From: an uncultured Pirellulaceae bacterium
GTDB taxonomy: Bacteria; Planctomycetota; Planctomycetia; Pirellulales; Pirellulaceae
DNA: 5,368 nt
Direction: 5' to 3'
Assembly (NCBI GenBank): GCA_947259675.1
Contig: CAMYNE010000203.1
Span: forward strand, 1 to 5,368
Numbering within the stretch: the first letter of the stretch is position 1; each line of letters begins with the position of its first letter. This document shows, piece by piece, positions 1 to 5,368 of this stretch. A program made the translations under genes and the position numbers. Below the pieces are notes generated by a model, which was not told the origin of the DNA, did not search any database, and worked only from the letters and a program-made list of their open reading frames with translations.

Positions 1-917
1 TTTACGAACAAAAGCATCTCATGACGGCGTTTACGGGTGAACTCTATTTCAACCAACCGTTTGATCAAAACGTTCTTACGGATTACGCATTACGGGAATC
101 GTTCAGCCATAATTTTGACGTCGACAGCTTCGAGATTTCACAGCTGTTTATCACGCTGGGATGCAAGAATTGGTCGCTTGACGCGGGCAAATTCGTGACG
201 CCGTTTGGACGTCTTGAAGCCCCTGTTTTTGGAAACGCCCGTAAAGATGCACCTTTTATTCGAACCGAGGCGATCCTGTTTCGCGAGACCGGTTTGCAGC
301 TTCGTTACGAACCCAATCATTGGCGGTTGGCTGCTGCAATTACCAATGGAAGCAAAGGGCTCGACACAAACTCGTCAAAGGCAATTGTTGCGCGACTTGG
401 AATTGAAACGGATAACCTTGTGGGAGGTGCCTCGGTTAAATGGCAAGATGGAATCGGGAGCGAAGGCCAAAAGGAATTCAACAACTACGCTGGAATCGAC
501 TTGGCGTTTCGAAGGGGCCGATTGACCCTATCCACCGAGTGGATTTACAACGAATACGGCCTTCGCCGGCCTGGTTTCAATCTCGACGATATCGATTGGG
601 GACGAAGTATCTACAATCGCCAGCTCAACAATGGGCTGAATAATCCATTAACTGGTTGGGGATGGTACTCGAACGTCATTTGGCGAGGAGACCCGGGCAC
701 CACCGTTTTTCAATACGGCGAGTTTCACCCTAATCCGGTGGGCGATCCGATCCATGATGAAACAACTCACCGAATCACTGCCAAACATATCAGGCCAGTC
801 AATCGGCGAATCGATGTATACGTTTCGGGATCCTTTGAAAACTGGATTGAGAATGCCCAAGATGGAAGACGCCGAGAAGGGTTCTTTCTTTTGACGGGAT
901 TCCAGTTCAATTTTTGA
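1..917 (+). CDS. Outer-membrane beta-barrel porin, C-terminal part (5' end outside window)
   Basis: The frame is open from the left edge: codons before the ATG at 21 read YEQKHL with no stop, so that ATG is probably internal and the true start lies upstream. About 304 residues are visible. Numbering from the ATG at 21, the protein is a run of alternating hydrophobic/polar strands broken by Gly/Asn/Asp turns. Residues 56-63 read GKFVTPFG, the type of motif seen in phosphate-selective porins (OprO/OprP) and related channels. It ends in FQFNF, and a terminal Phe is the usual signal for outer-membrane barrel insertion. Trp and Tyr are frequent near predicted strand ends (for example 212-221). These features support a porin-like channel in the outer membrane; the substrate cannot be told from sequence. 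The signal peptide and any N-terminal domain are missing. The assignment to a beta-barrel is fairly firm, the porin subfamily less so. Confidence 0.72.
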   Translation, partial: YEQKHLMTAFTGELYFNQPFDQNVLTDYALRESFSHNFDVDSFEISQLFITLGCKNWSLDAGKFVTPFGRLEAPVFGNARKDAPFIRTEAILFRETGLQLRYEPNHWRLAAAITNGSKGLDTNSSKAIVARLGIETDNLVGGASVKWQDGIGSEGQKEFNNYAGIDLAFRRGRLTLSTEWIYNEYGLRRPGFNLDDIDWGRSIYNRQLNNGLNNPLTGWGWYSNVIWRGDPGTTVFQYGEFHPNPVGDPIHDETTHRITAKHIRPVNRRIDVYVSGSFENWIENAQDGRRREGFFLLTGFQFNF

Positions 918-1086
918 TGTATCTTTCGCGACGGAGTCGTGGCAATTCTCTGTTGACAGCAAAAATTCCTTTTAGTGCTTTCGCATTTTTGCCAGCATCA
1001 TTGTCAGCTATTGCCGCAAGTAACGAATCGCAAGTATTTGGCGATTTTGCCGATTGATCGTACAGAGGCGTAGAACGAAATTCGAA

Positions 1087-1092
1087 TATAAG
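1087..1092 (+). promoter_or_regulatory. Possible -10 element (TATAAG) for the co-polymerase gene
   Basis: TATAAG matches the sigma-70-type TATAAT in five of six positions and sits in a locally AT-rich stretch about 92 bases before the chosen start codon. No good -35 hexamer lies 16-18 bases upstream (that position reads AGAGGC), so the call rests on the -10 alone. If used, transcription would start near 1099, exactly where a nested stem-loop begins. Confidence 0.25.
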
Positions 1093-1098
1093 AATACA

Positions 1099-1150
1099 TG
1101 CGTCTCCAGCAGGGCTGCGCTGTTATCAAAGTTGCTGGATCATCGACGCA
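1099..1150 (+). promoter_or_regulatory. Nested stem-loop in the 5' leader of the co-polymerase gene
   Basis: Two colinear stems can be read directly: TGCGTC (1099-1104) pairs with GACGCA (1145-1150), and immediately inside it TCCAGCA (1105-1111) pairs with TGCTGGA (1133-1139). A five-base bulge (1140-1144) lies on the 3' side and the apical loop is 1112-1132. The structure ends 21 bases before a possible TTG start and 33 bases before the ATG. It could cap or stabilise the mRNA or influence translation; no known riboswitch or leader family was recognised. Confidence 0.35.
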
Positions 1151-1183
1151 AGTCAAAATATATCAAAACCATTGACAAACGAA

Positions 1184-3919
1184 ATGAATGATTCGAATTC
1201 AACCAACGTTGCCCGCGACCGACTTGAGCACCTCATTTCGACGTTTTCGAATTTTCGAATGTTGATCATCGTGCCCACGGTTGTTTGCACGTTTTTGGCG
1301 ATTGGTTATTCGGTTTTAAAGAGCAATACGTGGACGGCCAGCCAATCACTTTCAATTCGGGATGACTTGACTGGACAATCGTTCAAGCCGGGGCGATTCG
1401 AATCGCTCGAATCATTGAAGTTGGCTCAAGAAACCATTCTTGAGGTTGCGCGCAAGCCGCAGGTCATCCGCAACGCACTGAAAAAGCTTGGTCCTCCATC
1501 TTCGATGATGATCGGAAAAAGTGACTGGCCCAGCGAAAAAATGATTGAGCGAACGCAGGGTCGAATTACGATCGCCGCGCCGAACGGGGCTGAATTCGGT
1601 AAGACAGAAATAATCTTGCTGAACACGAAAGAATCGACTCGCGAACGCGCTCGCGAATTCATCGAATTGATGTTGCACGAAATCGATCAAAAACTGAGTG
1701 AAGTTCGCACGCTCAAAGTCAACAGCATGGTAAAGGAACTTGAACAAGCGGTGGAATCCGCCAAAGCTTCATTTGAGCATTCTGCCAAAGAGCTGCAAGA
1801 AATGGATGCTGGCTTTGGAGCTGATTTGAGCACGATGCGAGGATTCAACGATCAGCAATCAGGCGATGGTTCATTGCAACAGACAATTGCAGAAATTCGC
1901 AAAGAGCAACGTGTGGCCGCTGAGAAGGTTGATTCGGCCCTGAAACAACGAGAACTCCTGATCAAGGCGATTGAAGAGCCGAAGCAATTTTTGGTCACGT
2001 CCAGCGAGCTTTTGACCATGCAACCCAGGTTGAATCAGCTGGTGGTCGGTTTGAGTAAAGCCGAGTTGGAGCTGGCCGAAAAACGGGGAAAATTTACCGA
2101 AATACATGTGGATGTGATCTCGGCCAAGGAAATCATCAGGGACATTAAGCTCCAGATTCTCAAAGAGATCTATGCTTCTATTCACGGACTCAGTTCCCAG
2201 ATTGAAGTTGCCCAATCCCGCGCGGACAAACTTAAACATTACGAAACGGAGTATGAAAAACGACTGAGCGGGCTATCGAGTTCTCGTGTCGCCTATGACA
2301 AACTTGAACAGGAAGTGCAAAAGAAGAGTGAAGTCCTCGGTCAGGCAAGACAGGACTTGGCCCAGATTCAGGCCCTTGGCGCATCGGCCGTAAACCTGCT
2401 CACCCCTGTTGGTGAGCCACAGGTGGCCACGAGACCCGATGGTCCTGGAAAACGCGTGATCGTGGGGGCAGGCGCAATCGGCGGTTTCTTGCTTGGGTTG
2501 GGGCTCGTAATGTTTGTCGCGCCGCCGTTCGAAAACCGCGATCAGGAATCGCATTTTCAAGTTTCGTCGCAGTCACCTCAGTTTTCCAGCGAAGTCCCAA
2601 CTGAAGAGCCTGAAGTACAATCGCCGCACTCCCCTCAAGTTACTGCTCCAATAGCTTCCAGCAAGGGCGCCGAAGATTCTATTATCAGGGCTGCAGTACC
2701 GATGGTGAAGACAACCGTCGATACGGTCACGGACAAAATCAAATCGATGATGGCGAACTTTAAGGATTCAGTTGACAATCAGGCGAATCAGGTGCCGACT
2801 TCCGTTGTCGAAAATTCTGAAGAAAATGAAACGCTCATTTCCAACGAATTCTCTCAGATTTCCATCGGTGAAACTGCACTCGAAAATCAGACTTATACGA
2901 GTAATGAACCTCGAACTCCTCCTCTCGACTCCACTGAGCAGGATGACGTTGAATCATCCGAAACCGGTGACAAGCAAACCGGATCAGAGCCTGAATTCGA
3001 TGTCCACGAAACAGTGAGCGCCGCCTGGCCGACAGAGGTCGTCGAAAAGACAGATCCTGGAGTTTTCGATGTTGAAGCAATTGCCGACAACGCACCATTT
3101 GCGCCCGTCGACGAACCGTACGATGCCAACCCGGAAGTAGACCAGCCGCTTGAGACCGGATCGGAAACTGATGGACCGCACGAATCTGTCTGGGAAGTCG
3201 AGGAGCTGCACGACATCGATTCGGAAATCGAAACCGGATCAAGGATTGAGACAGTGACGACATCCAATTTAGACATGCCGACGATCTCGATTGACCCGAA
3301 CGATGCACAATCACGACGCAAAGACAATCTTCGACCGATCGATTTAACGCGACCGGACGAGGGAACGGACGCGACCATAGCGGCGGAACAACAACCTCCT
3401 ATGCCGCGATTGCCGGACACAACAATCCCGGTTGATGAGATCATTGTGGAATCCTCCGAGTCCTTAGCCCGTTTTGAGACGCATTCACCGCAAACAGGTT
3501 CCGCCAACGAACAGCCTCAGGCCGAGAAAAACTCGGCTGAAGAGGTGTCAGTGGATGAGATCGTACAACGCATTCGAGCCCAACAAATCGCCGCGGCCAA
3601 AGCATCCAGTTCCAAAATTCCACAAATTTCCGAAGCCCAAACAGCTCCGGATCAAACACAAGCGACGCCGCCAATAAACCCTTTCAGTCAACGCCCTTCA
3701 CAAGACGAGGAATCGGAAAGGACGAAAAATCTACAGGAAGTCGTTAAGCGAGCCGAGGCATCTTTGGATGTTGAGACTCCGCAAGATGATTCAGAAGAGT
3801 CTTCCAAAGCGCTCCCGATTCCCGATCAGATCAAGCAGCTAAGTCAAAAAATCTCGACCTTCTGCGCGCCGATGAAAAACAACGATTCGGATAAGACCAA
3901 AGAAGACCCGGACTTTTAG
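1184..3919 (+). CDS. Wzz/GumC-type polysaccharide co-polymerase-like protein with long acidic tail
   Basis: The 911-residue protein is numbered from the ATG at 1184; a TTG at 1172 would add four residues (MTNE). Neither start has a clear Shine-Dalgarno. A membrane segment at 26-45 is followed by a mixed alpha/beta periplasmic region to about 170, with the short strand plus helix pattern (127-171) typical of Wzz domains. A heptad-rich coiled coil spans about 170-400. A proline-bearing stretch at 407-421 (P408, P412, P418, P421) and a Gly-rich membrane segment at about 425-446 follow, as in the GumC/ExoP class of chain-length regulators. Such proteins sit in the inner membrane and control export or length of surface polysaccharide. 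In bacterial tyrosine-kinase versions a Walker kinase follows the second membrane segment. Here residues 447-911 instead form a Glu/Asp/Ser/Thr/Pro/Gln-rich, mostly disordered tail without P-loop or tyrosine cluster. The topology is well supported; the role in polysaccharide export is inferred, and no glycosyltransferase genes are visible nearby. Confidence 0.75.
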   Translation: MNDSNSTNVARDRLEHLISTFSNFRMLIIVPTVVCTFLAIGYSVLKSNTWTASQSLSIRDDLTGQSFKPGRFESLESLKLAQETILEVARKPQVIRNALKKLGPPSSMMIGKSDWPSEKMIERTQGRITIAAPNGAEFGKTEIILLNTKESTRERAREFIELMLHEIDQKLSEVRTLKVNSMVKELEQAVESAKASFEHSAKELQEMDAGFGADLSTMRGFNDQQSGDGSLQQTIAEIRKEQRVAAEKVDSALKQRELLIKAIEEPKQFLVTSSELLTMQPRLNQLVVGLSKAELELAEKRGKFTEIHVDVISAKEIIRDIKLQILKEIYASIHGLSSQIEVAQSRADKLKHYETEYEKRLSGLSSSRVAYDKLEQEVQKKSEVLGQARQDLAQIQALGASAVNLLTPVGEPQVATRPDGPGKRVIVGAGAIGGFLLGLGLVMFVAPPFENRDQESHFQVSSQSPQFSSEVPTEEPEVQSPHSPQVTAPIASSKGAEDSIIRAAVPMVKTTVDTVTDKIKSMMANFKDSVDNQANQVPTSVVENSEENETLISNEFSQISIGETALENQTYTSNEPRTPPLDSTEQDDVESSETGDKQTGSEPEFDVHETVSAAWPTEVVEKTDPGVFDVEAIADNAPFAPVDEPYDANPEVDQPLETGSETDGPHESVWEVEELHDIDSEIETGSRIETVTTSNLDMPTISIDPNDAQSRRKDNLRPIDLTRPDEGTDATIAAEQQPPMPRLPDTTIPVDEIIVESSESLARFETHSPQTGSANEQPQAEKNSAEEVSVDEIVQRIRAQQIAAAKASSSKIPQISEAQTAPDQTQATPPINPFSQRPSQDEESERTKNLQEVVKRAEASLDVETPQDDSEESSKALPIPDQIKQLSQKISTFCAPMKNNDSDKTKEDPDF
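2522..3916 (+). other. Acidic, low-complexity cytoplasmic tail of the co-polymerase-like protein
   Basis: This part encodes residues 447-911, predicted cytoplasmic because it follows the second membrane segment. It is dominated by Glu, Asp, Ser, Thr, Pro and Gln and has only two tyrosines (571, 646). Four short stretches look helical: 496-531 (amphipathic, Lys/Val/Met-rich), 784-806, 841-861 and 874-895. Short motifs recur: ETGD at 593-596, TGSE at 599-602, ETGSE at 657-661 and ETGSR at 683-687, plus VDEII at 750-754 and VDEIV at 790-794. These suggest a flexible linker carrying short binding segments. No catalytic domain was recognised. Confidence 0.6.
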
Positions 3920-3930
3920 CGCTTTGGAAT

Positions 3931-4157
3931 CTTGGTCACACCAACGTCAGTCACGAGTGGACAGCGCCACTATCTATGAGCGGCAAGGCGCTAGCCGCCG
4001 GTTTTTCTGTATCGAACCGGCGGCTAGCGCCTTGCCGCTCACAGCTGCGTGGAACATCGTGTTTTTCCGTGCGAGAGACCGAGTATGGCGCTATCCATCT
4101 AGTGTCTTCGTCACGACCGAGAATATTTCCGGAAGTACGTTGTCGGGTGTGACGAAG
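3931..4157. repeat. Nested palindromic intergenic element (MITE- or REP-like)
   Basis: Three inverted repeats are nested around one centre. The outer pair is 3931-3942 with 4146-4157 (11 of 12 paired, GTCACACC against GGTGTGAC), extended by AACG 3943-3946 with CGTT 4138-4141 across a four-base bulge. The middle pair is 3958-3969 with 4086-4097 (11 of 12, around AGCGCCA and TGGCGCT). The inner pair is the perfect 27-bp hairpin listed separately. The right half also has a competing local hairpin, 4106-4120 with 4143-4157, enclosing the palindrome TTCCGGAA (4127-4134). The right arm is longer by unpaired sequence, mainly at 4042-4085. No transposase and no clear target-site duplication are visible. 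It fills nearly the whole gap between the two genes. A non-autonomous mobile element is one reading; a large transcribed RNA structure is another. Confidence 0.5.
3977..4041. repeat. Perfect 27-bp inverted repeat (GGCGCTAGCCGCC palindrome)
   Basis: The left arm 3977-4003 and right arm 4015-4041 are exact reverse complements, separated by an 11-base loop (4004-4014, TTTCTGTATCG). T4004 and G4014 could add a wobble pair in RNA. The arm contains GAGCGGCAAGGC and GCTAGCCGCCGG. It starts 58 bases after the co-polymerase stop codon. No T-run follows on either strand, so it is not a standard intrinsic terminator, though it could block 3' exonucleases or separate the two transcription units. I recall similar GCTAGC-centred palindromes between genes in planctomycetes, which has not been checked here. 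Confidence 0.85.
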
Positions 4158-4204
4158 GCTGACTCCTGAAGTCGTGACAAGAAAATAGATTGAACGTGCC
4201 GCAA

Positions 4205-4684
4205 ATGAAATTGACCGTGCAAATCGCACAACACTTTAGAGAAGTGTATTTTGGAGGAAACTGGACGTCGTCAAACCTTAAAGACAAGTTGGCCGACGTG
4301 ACTTGGCAACAAGCAACAACGCAAGTGGATTCTTTTCATACCATTGCGACCCTCGTCTACCACATGAATTACTACGTAAGTGCGGTCTTGAAGGTATTGC
4401 AGGGTGGACCACTCGATGCCAAAGATGAATATAGTTTTGACCTTCCACCCATCCGATCTCGGGAAGACTGGGAAAAATTGTTGGATAAGACTTGGACGGA
4501 TGCCGAAGACTTTGCCAGCCTGATTGAACAGTTGCCAGAAAGTAAGCTTTGGGAAAACATGGCGGACGAAAAGTACGGTAATTATTACCGAAATGTTCAC
4601 GGGATGATCGAGCATTGCCACTACCATCTGGGGCAGATTGTTTTGATCAAAAAAATGCTCTCGCCGGCAGGCAAAAATTCGTGA
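4205..4684 (+). CDS. DinB-like (DUF1572-type) putative metal-binding protein
   Basis: This is a complete small protein of 159 residues from the ATG at 4205. The frame also offers a TTG at 4190 that would add MNVPQ, but the ATG places the start just before the first helix as is usual for the family. Neither start has a strong ribosome-binding site. The fold looks like four helices. The histidine triad of the DinB/YfiT-like superfamily appears complete: H53 in LVYHMNYY, then H137 and H141 in an HxxxH within EHCHYHLGQI. Family members bind a divalent metal, and some act as thiol-dependent transferases, but most, including this group, have no proven reaction. Other conserved-looking blocks are FGGNWT (16-21), VLQGGPLDA (64-72) and KYGNYYRN (123-130). 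No membrane or signal segment is seen, so it is probably cytoplasmic. It appears to be a single-gene unit. The name DinB is historical and does not imply a role in DNA damage. Confidence 0.82.
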   Translation: MKLTVQIAQHFREVYFGGNWTSSNLKDKLADVTWQQATTQVDSFHTIATLVYHMNYYVSAVLKVLQGGPLDAKDEYSFDLPPIRSREDWEKLLDKTWTDAEDFASLIEQLPESKLWENMADEKYGNYYRNVHGMIEHCHYHLGQIVLIKKMLSPAGKNS

Positions 4685-4719
4685 AGCTGTCGTCCACCAA
4701 TTTGTAACGGCGCAAAAAG

Positions 4720-4836
4720 TGAGCGGTGCGACAATGTGGATGGCGCTCTTGAAAACAGGATTGTGTGCATTTAGCAAGTCCTGACGCCCCGGGGCAAAGT
4801 CCACTTCCCGGTACATGGACCCGTCGTCACCGCTCA
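4720..4836 (+). repeat. 117-base segment bounded by a 13-bp inverted repeat
   Basis: TGAGCGGTG at 4720-4728 is the exact reverse complement of CACCGCTCA at 4828-4836. Pairing continues with CGAC 4729-4732 against GTCG 4823-4826, leaving T4827 bulged. Inside, colinear shorter stems are possible: GTGGA 4736-4740 with TCCAC 4800-4804, GGCG 4742-4745 with CGCC 4785-4788, and CAGGATT 4756-4762 with AGTCCTG 4777-4783 (one T-G wobble that favours the + strand as RNA). The segment could be a small non-coding RNA or a minute palindromic element. It contains no gene. Confidence 0.45.
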
Positions 4837-4921
4837 ATTGTTAAGATACCTCTTGTCGAGACGACTTTCAATGAATTGACAGCTTATGAATAGACTGTCC
4901 GAATGGCTTTGATTTGATGGG

Positions 4922-5136
4922 CTGGGATCGCCCAGAAGTTCGCGCCTGGTCGTGCCTTGTTCTTGTGGCGAAGGTCGTGCCCTGACGACCGATGAACAAT
5001 CGAACTACTGTGTTGGGCCATGCCAACAGTGCAGAATCCGCCCTTAGCGGCCCGCTTTTGTGATCCACTGCGGCTGCTTTCTCTGGGGAAGGAAAGGCTT
5101 TGTGATCTGCACCACACCCAGGGAAGGGGCGAATTT
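4922..5136 (+). ncRNA. Hairpin-rich stretch, possible structured RNA
   Basis: A set of mutually compatible stems can be drawn. AAGTTCGC 4936-4943 pairs with GCGAATTT 5129-5136 and, past a bulged G4944, CCT 4945-4947 with GGG 5126-5128. Inside lie CCCTG 4980-4984 with CAGGG 5119-5123, TGTTGG 5011-5016 with CCAACA 5023-5028, and GTGCAGA 5029-5035 with TCTGCAC 5106-5112. The last encloses hairpins CCGC 5038-5041/GCGG 5047-5050 and CTTTC 5077-5081/GAAAG 5092-5096. A separate hairpin is CTGGG 4922-4926 with CCCAG 4931-4935. Two wobble pairs (4938/5134, 4947/5126) would form only in + strand RNA. Stems this short can arise by chance in several hundred bases, and 4973-4978 with 4985-4990 competes with one of them. 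No RNA family was recognised. Confidence 0.22.
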
Positions 5137-5285
5137 TACCGTTCAGTGCTTGTTCCATGCATCCCCAAAGTCAGTTACTGGTGGAAATCTTGTTTAGAAC
5201 GGAGGGTTGCGGCGAATCAATATGACCTGAGAACCATACGGTTCCAGAAAAGCCCAGATTCTATGAAAACAAATGCTTCAGCGTG

Positions 5286-5313
5286 TTGACTCTCGGAAAG
5301 ATGTTAATAGATT
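5286..5313 (+). promoter_or_regulatory. Possible sigma-70-type promoter reading out of the window
   Basis: TTGACT at 5286-5291 matches five of six bases of the -35 consensus. TAGATT at 5308-5313 matches four of six of the -10, with a 16-base spacer. It lies in an AT-rich stretch at the end of the gene-free region and would drive a gene beyond the right edge on the + strand. Small stem-loops (5306-5320, 5332-5345) overlap or follow it. Confidence 0.27.
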
Positions 5314-5368
5314 AGCTATTCTCGAGGCCCAACCTTTTCCAAGGTAGGAACGTAAAAGAGGCTTATAG

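Larger units (their letters stand above)
918..1171. other. Intergenic leader region between porin and co-polymerase genes
   Basis: No gene is visible here. A short weak hairpin (929-932 with 936-939) follows the porin stop but lacks a following T-run, so it is not a convincing terminator. The octamer CGCAAGTA occurs twice in tandem with a 14-base period (1015-1022 and 1029-1036). The second copy overlaps a 6-bp inverted repeat, AATCGC at 1026-1031 with GCGATT at 1041-1046, followed by TTTT at 1045-1048. That is the nearest thing to an intrinsic terminator for the porin, but it is weak. The right end holds the -10-like element and stem-loop listed separately. Confidence 0.5.
4685..5368. other. 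684-base stretch with no convincing gene, rich in inverted repeats
   Basis: Open frames occur on both strands (for example 4868-5158 minus and 5020-5289 plus), but none has a ribosome-binding site, recognisable domain or typical protein composition. The stretch instead holds many short hairpins, a 117-base segment with inverted-repeat ends (4720-4836), a foldable hairpin-rich segment (about 4922-5136) and a possible promoter at its right end; these have their own entries. Two smaller stems close the window: AATAG 5306-5310 with CTATT 5316-5320, and ACCTT 5332-5336 with AAGGT 5341-5345. A further hairpin, GAACC 5231-5235 with GGTTC 5240-5244, has loop ATAC. No tRNA, rRNA, tmRNA or SRP RNA signature was recognised. 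Confidence 0.55.

Noticed and set aside
953..958. TTGACA at 953-958 and again at 4876-4881 as promoter -35 boxes
   Set aside because: Neither has an acceptable -10 hexamer 16-18 bases downstream.
1172..1177. TTGACA at the alternative TTG start as a -35 box
   Set aside because: The downstream -10 position reads into the coding sequence without a TATAAT-like hexamer.
2444..2470. GPGKR just before the second membrane segment, resembling a Walker A loop
   Set aside because: It lacks the GxxxxGK[ST] pattern and sits at the membrane boundary in the proline stretch typical of the co-polymerase family, with no kinase domain after it.
2893..3507. 204-codon minus-strand open frame antisense to the acidic tail
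   Set aside because: Its Ser/Val/Gly-rich low-complexity product mirrors the biased codons of the tail on the other strand. No start signal or domain is visible.
3977..4041. The 27-bp hairpin as an intrinsic terminator of the co-polymerase gene
   Set aside because: No T-run follows the stem on either strand, and the stem is far longer than usual terminators.
4271..4837. 188-codon minus-strand open frame overlapping the DinB-like gene
   Set aside because: Most of it is antisense to a well-supported gene. The first ~50 codons, outside that gene, show no recognisable domain and overlap the 117-base inverted-repeat unit.
5023..5060. Resemblance to conserved RNase P RNA segments (CAGTGCAGAATCCGCC)
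   Set aside because: The partner segment GAGGAAAGTCC is not found at a suitable distance on either strand, so the similarity is too short to trust.
4868..5158. 96-codon minus-strand open frame
   Set aside because: Arg/Thr/Ser/Pro-rich product without domain or ribosome-binding site, lying over hairpins. It is the kind of frame produced by structured non-coding DNA. It cannot be excluded fully.
5020..5289. 89-codon plus-strand open frame
   Set aside because: No ribosome-binding site, no recognisable domain, irregular composition rich in Cys and Arg, and it crosses several hairpins.

Overview
The window holds three protein-coding genes, all on the + strand, and two gene-poor stretches rich in inverted repeats. 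Base composition is near 50% GC. Ribosome-binding sites are weak or absent and the proteins are those of a cell with an outer membrane. Together with an intergenic palindrome built on GGCGCTAGCCGCC, which I associate with planctomycete genomes, this suggests a member of the Planctomycetes (Pirellulaceae-like). That assignment is inference; no rRNA or marker gene is present.

Layout. (1) 1-917: the 3' part of an outer-membrane beta-barrel porin, cut by the window's left edge. (2) 918-1171: a leader region with a -10-like TATAAG and a nested stem-loop just before the next gene. (3) 1184-3919: a long polysaccharide co-polymerase-like protein (Wzz/GumC type: two membrane segments around a periplasmic coiled coil). 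Its second membrane segment leads into an acidic, low-complexity tail of about 465 residues, not a tyrosine kinase. (4) 3920-4189: an intergenic region centred on a perfect 27-bp hairpin, with two further imperfect inverted repeats nested around it. (5) 4205-4684: a small DinB-like four-helix protein with an intact three-histidine metal site. (6) 4685-5368: 684 bases with no convincing gene. It contains a 117-base segment bounded by a 13-bp inverted repeat, a hairpin-rich stretch that can be folded into one multi-branched structure, and a possible promoter near the right edge.

Nothing shows that the genes form one operon. The porin and the co-polymerase-like protein both belong to the cell envelope, but 254 bases separate them. 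The DinB-like gene is cut off from the co-polymerase gene by the palindromic element and looks like an independent unit. The parts most worth a second look are the kinase-less acidic tail, the nested palindromic element and the structured non-coding tract at the right.
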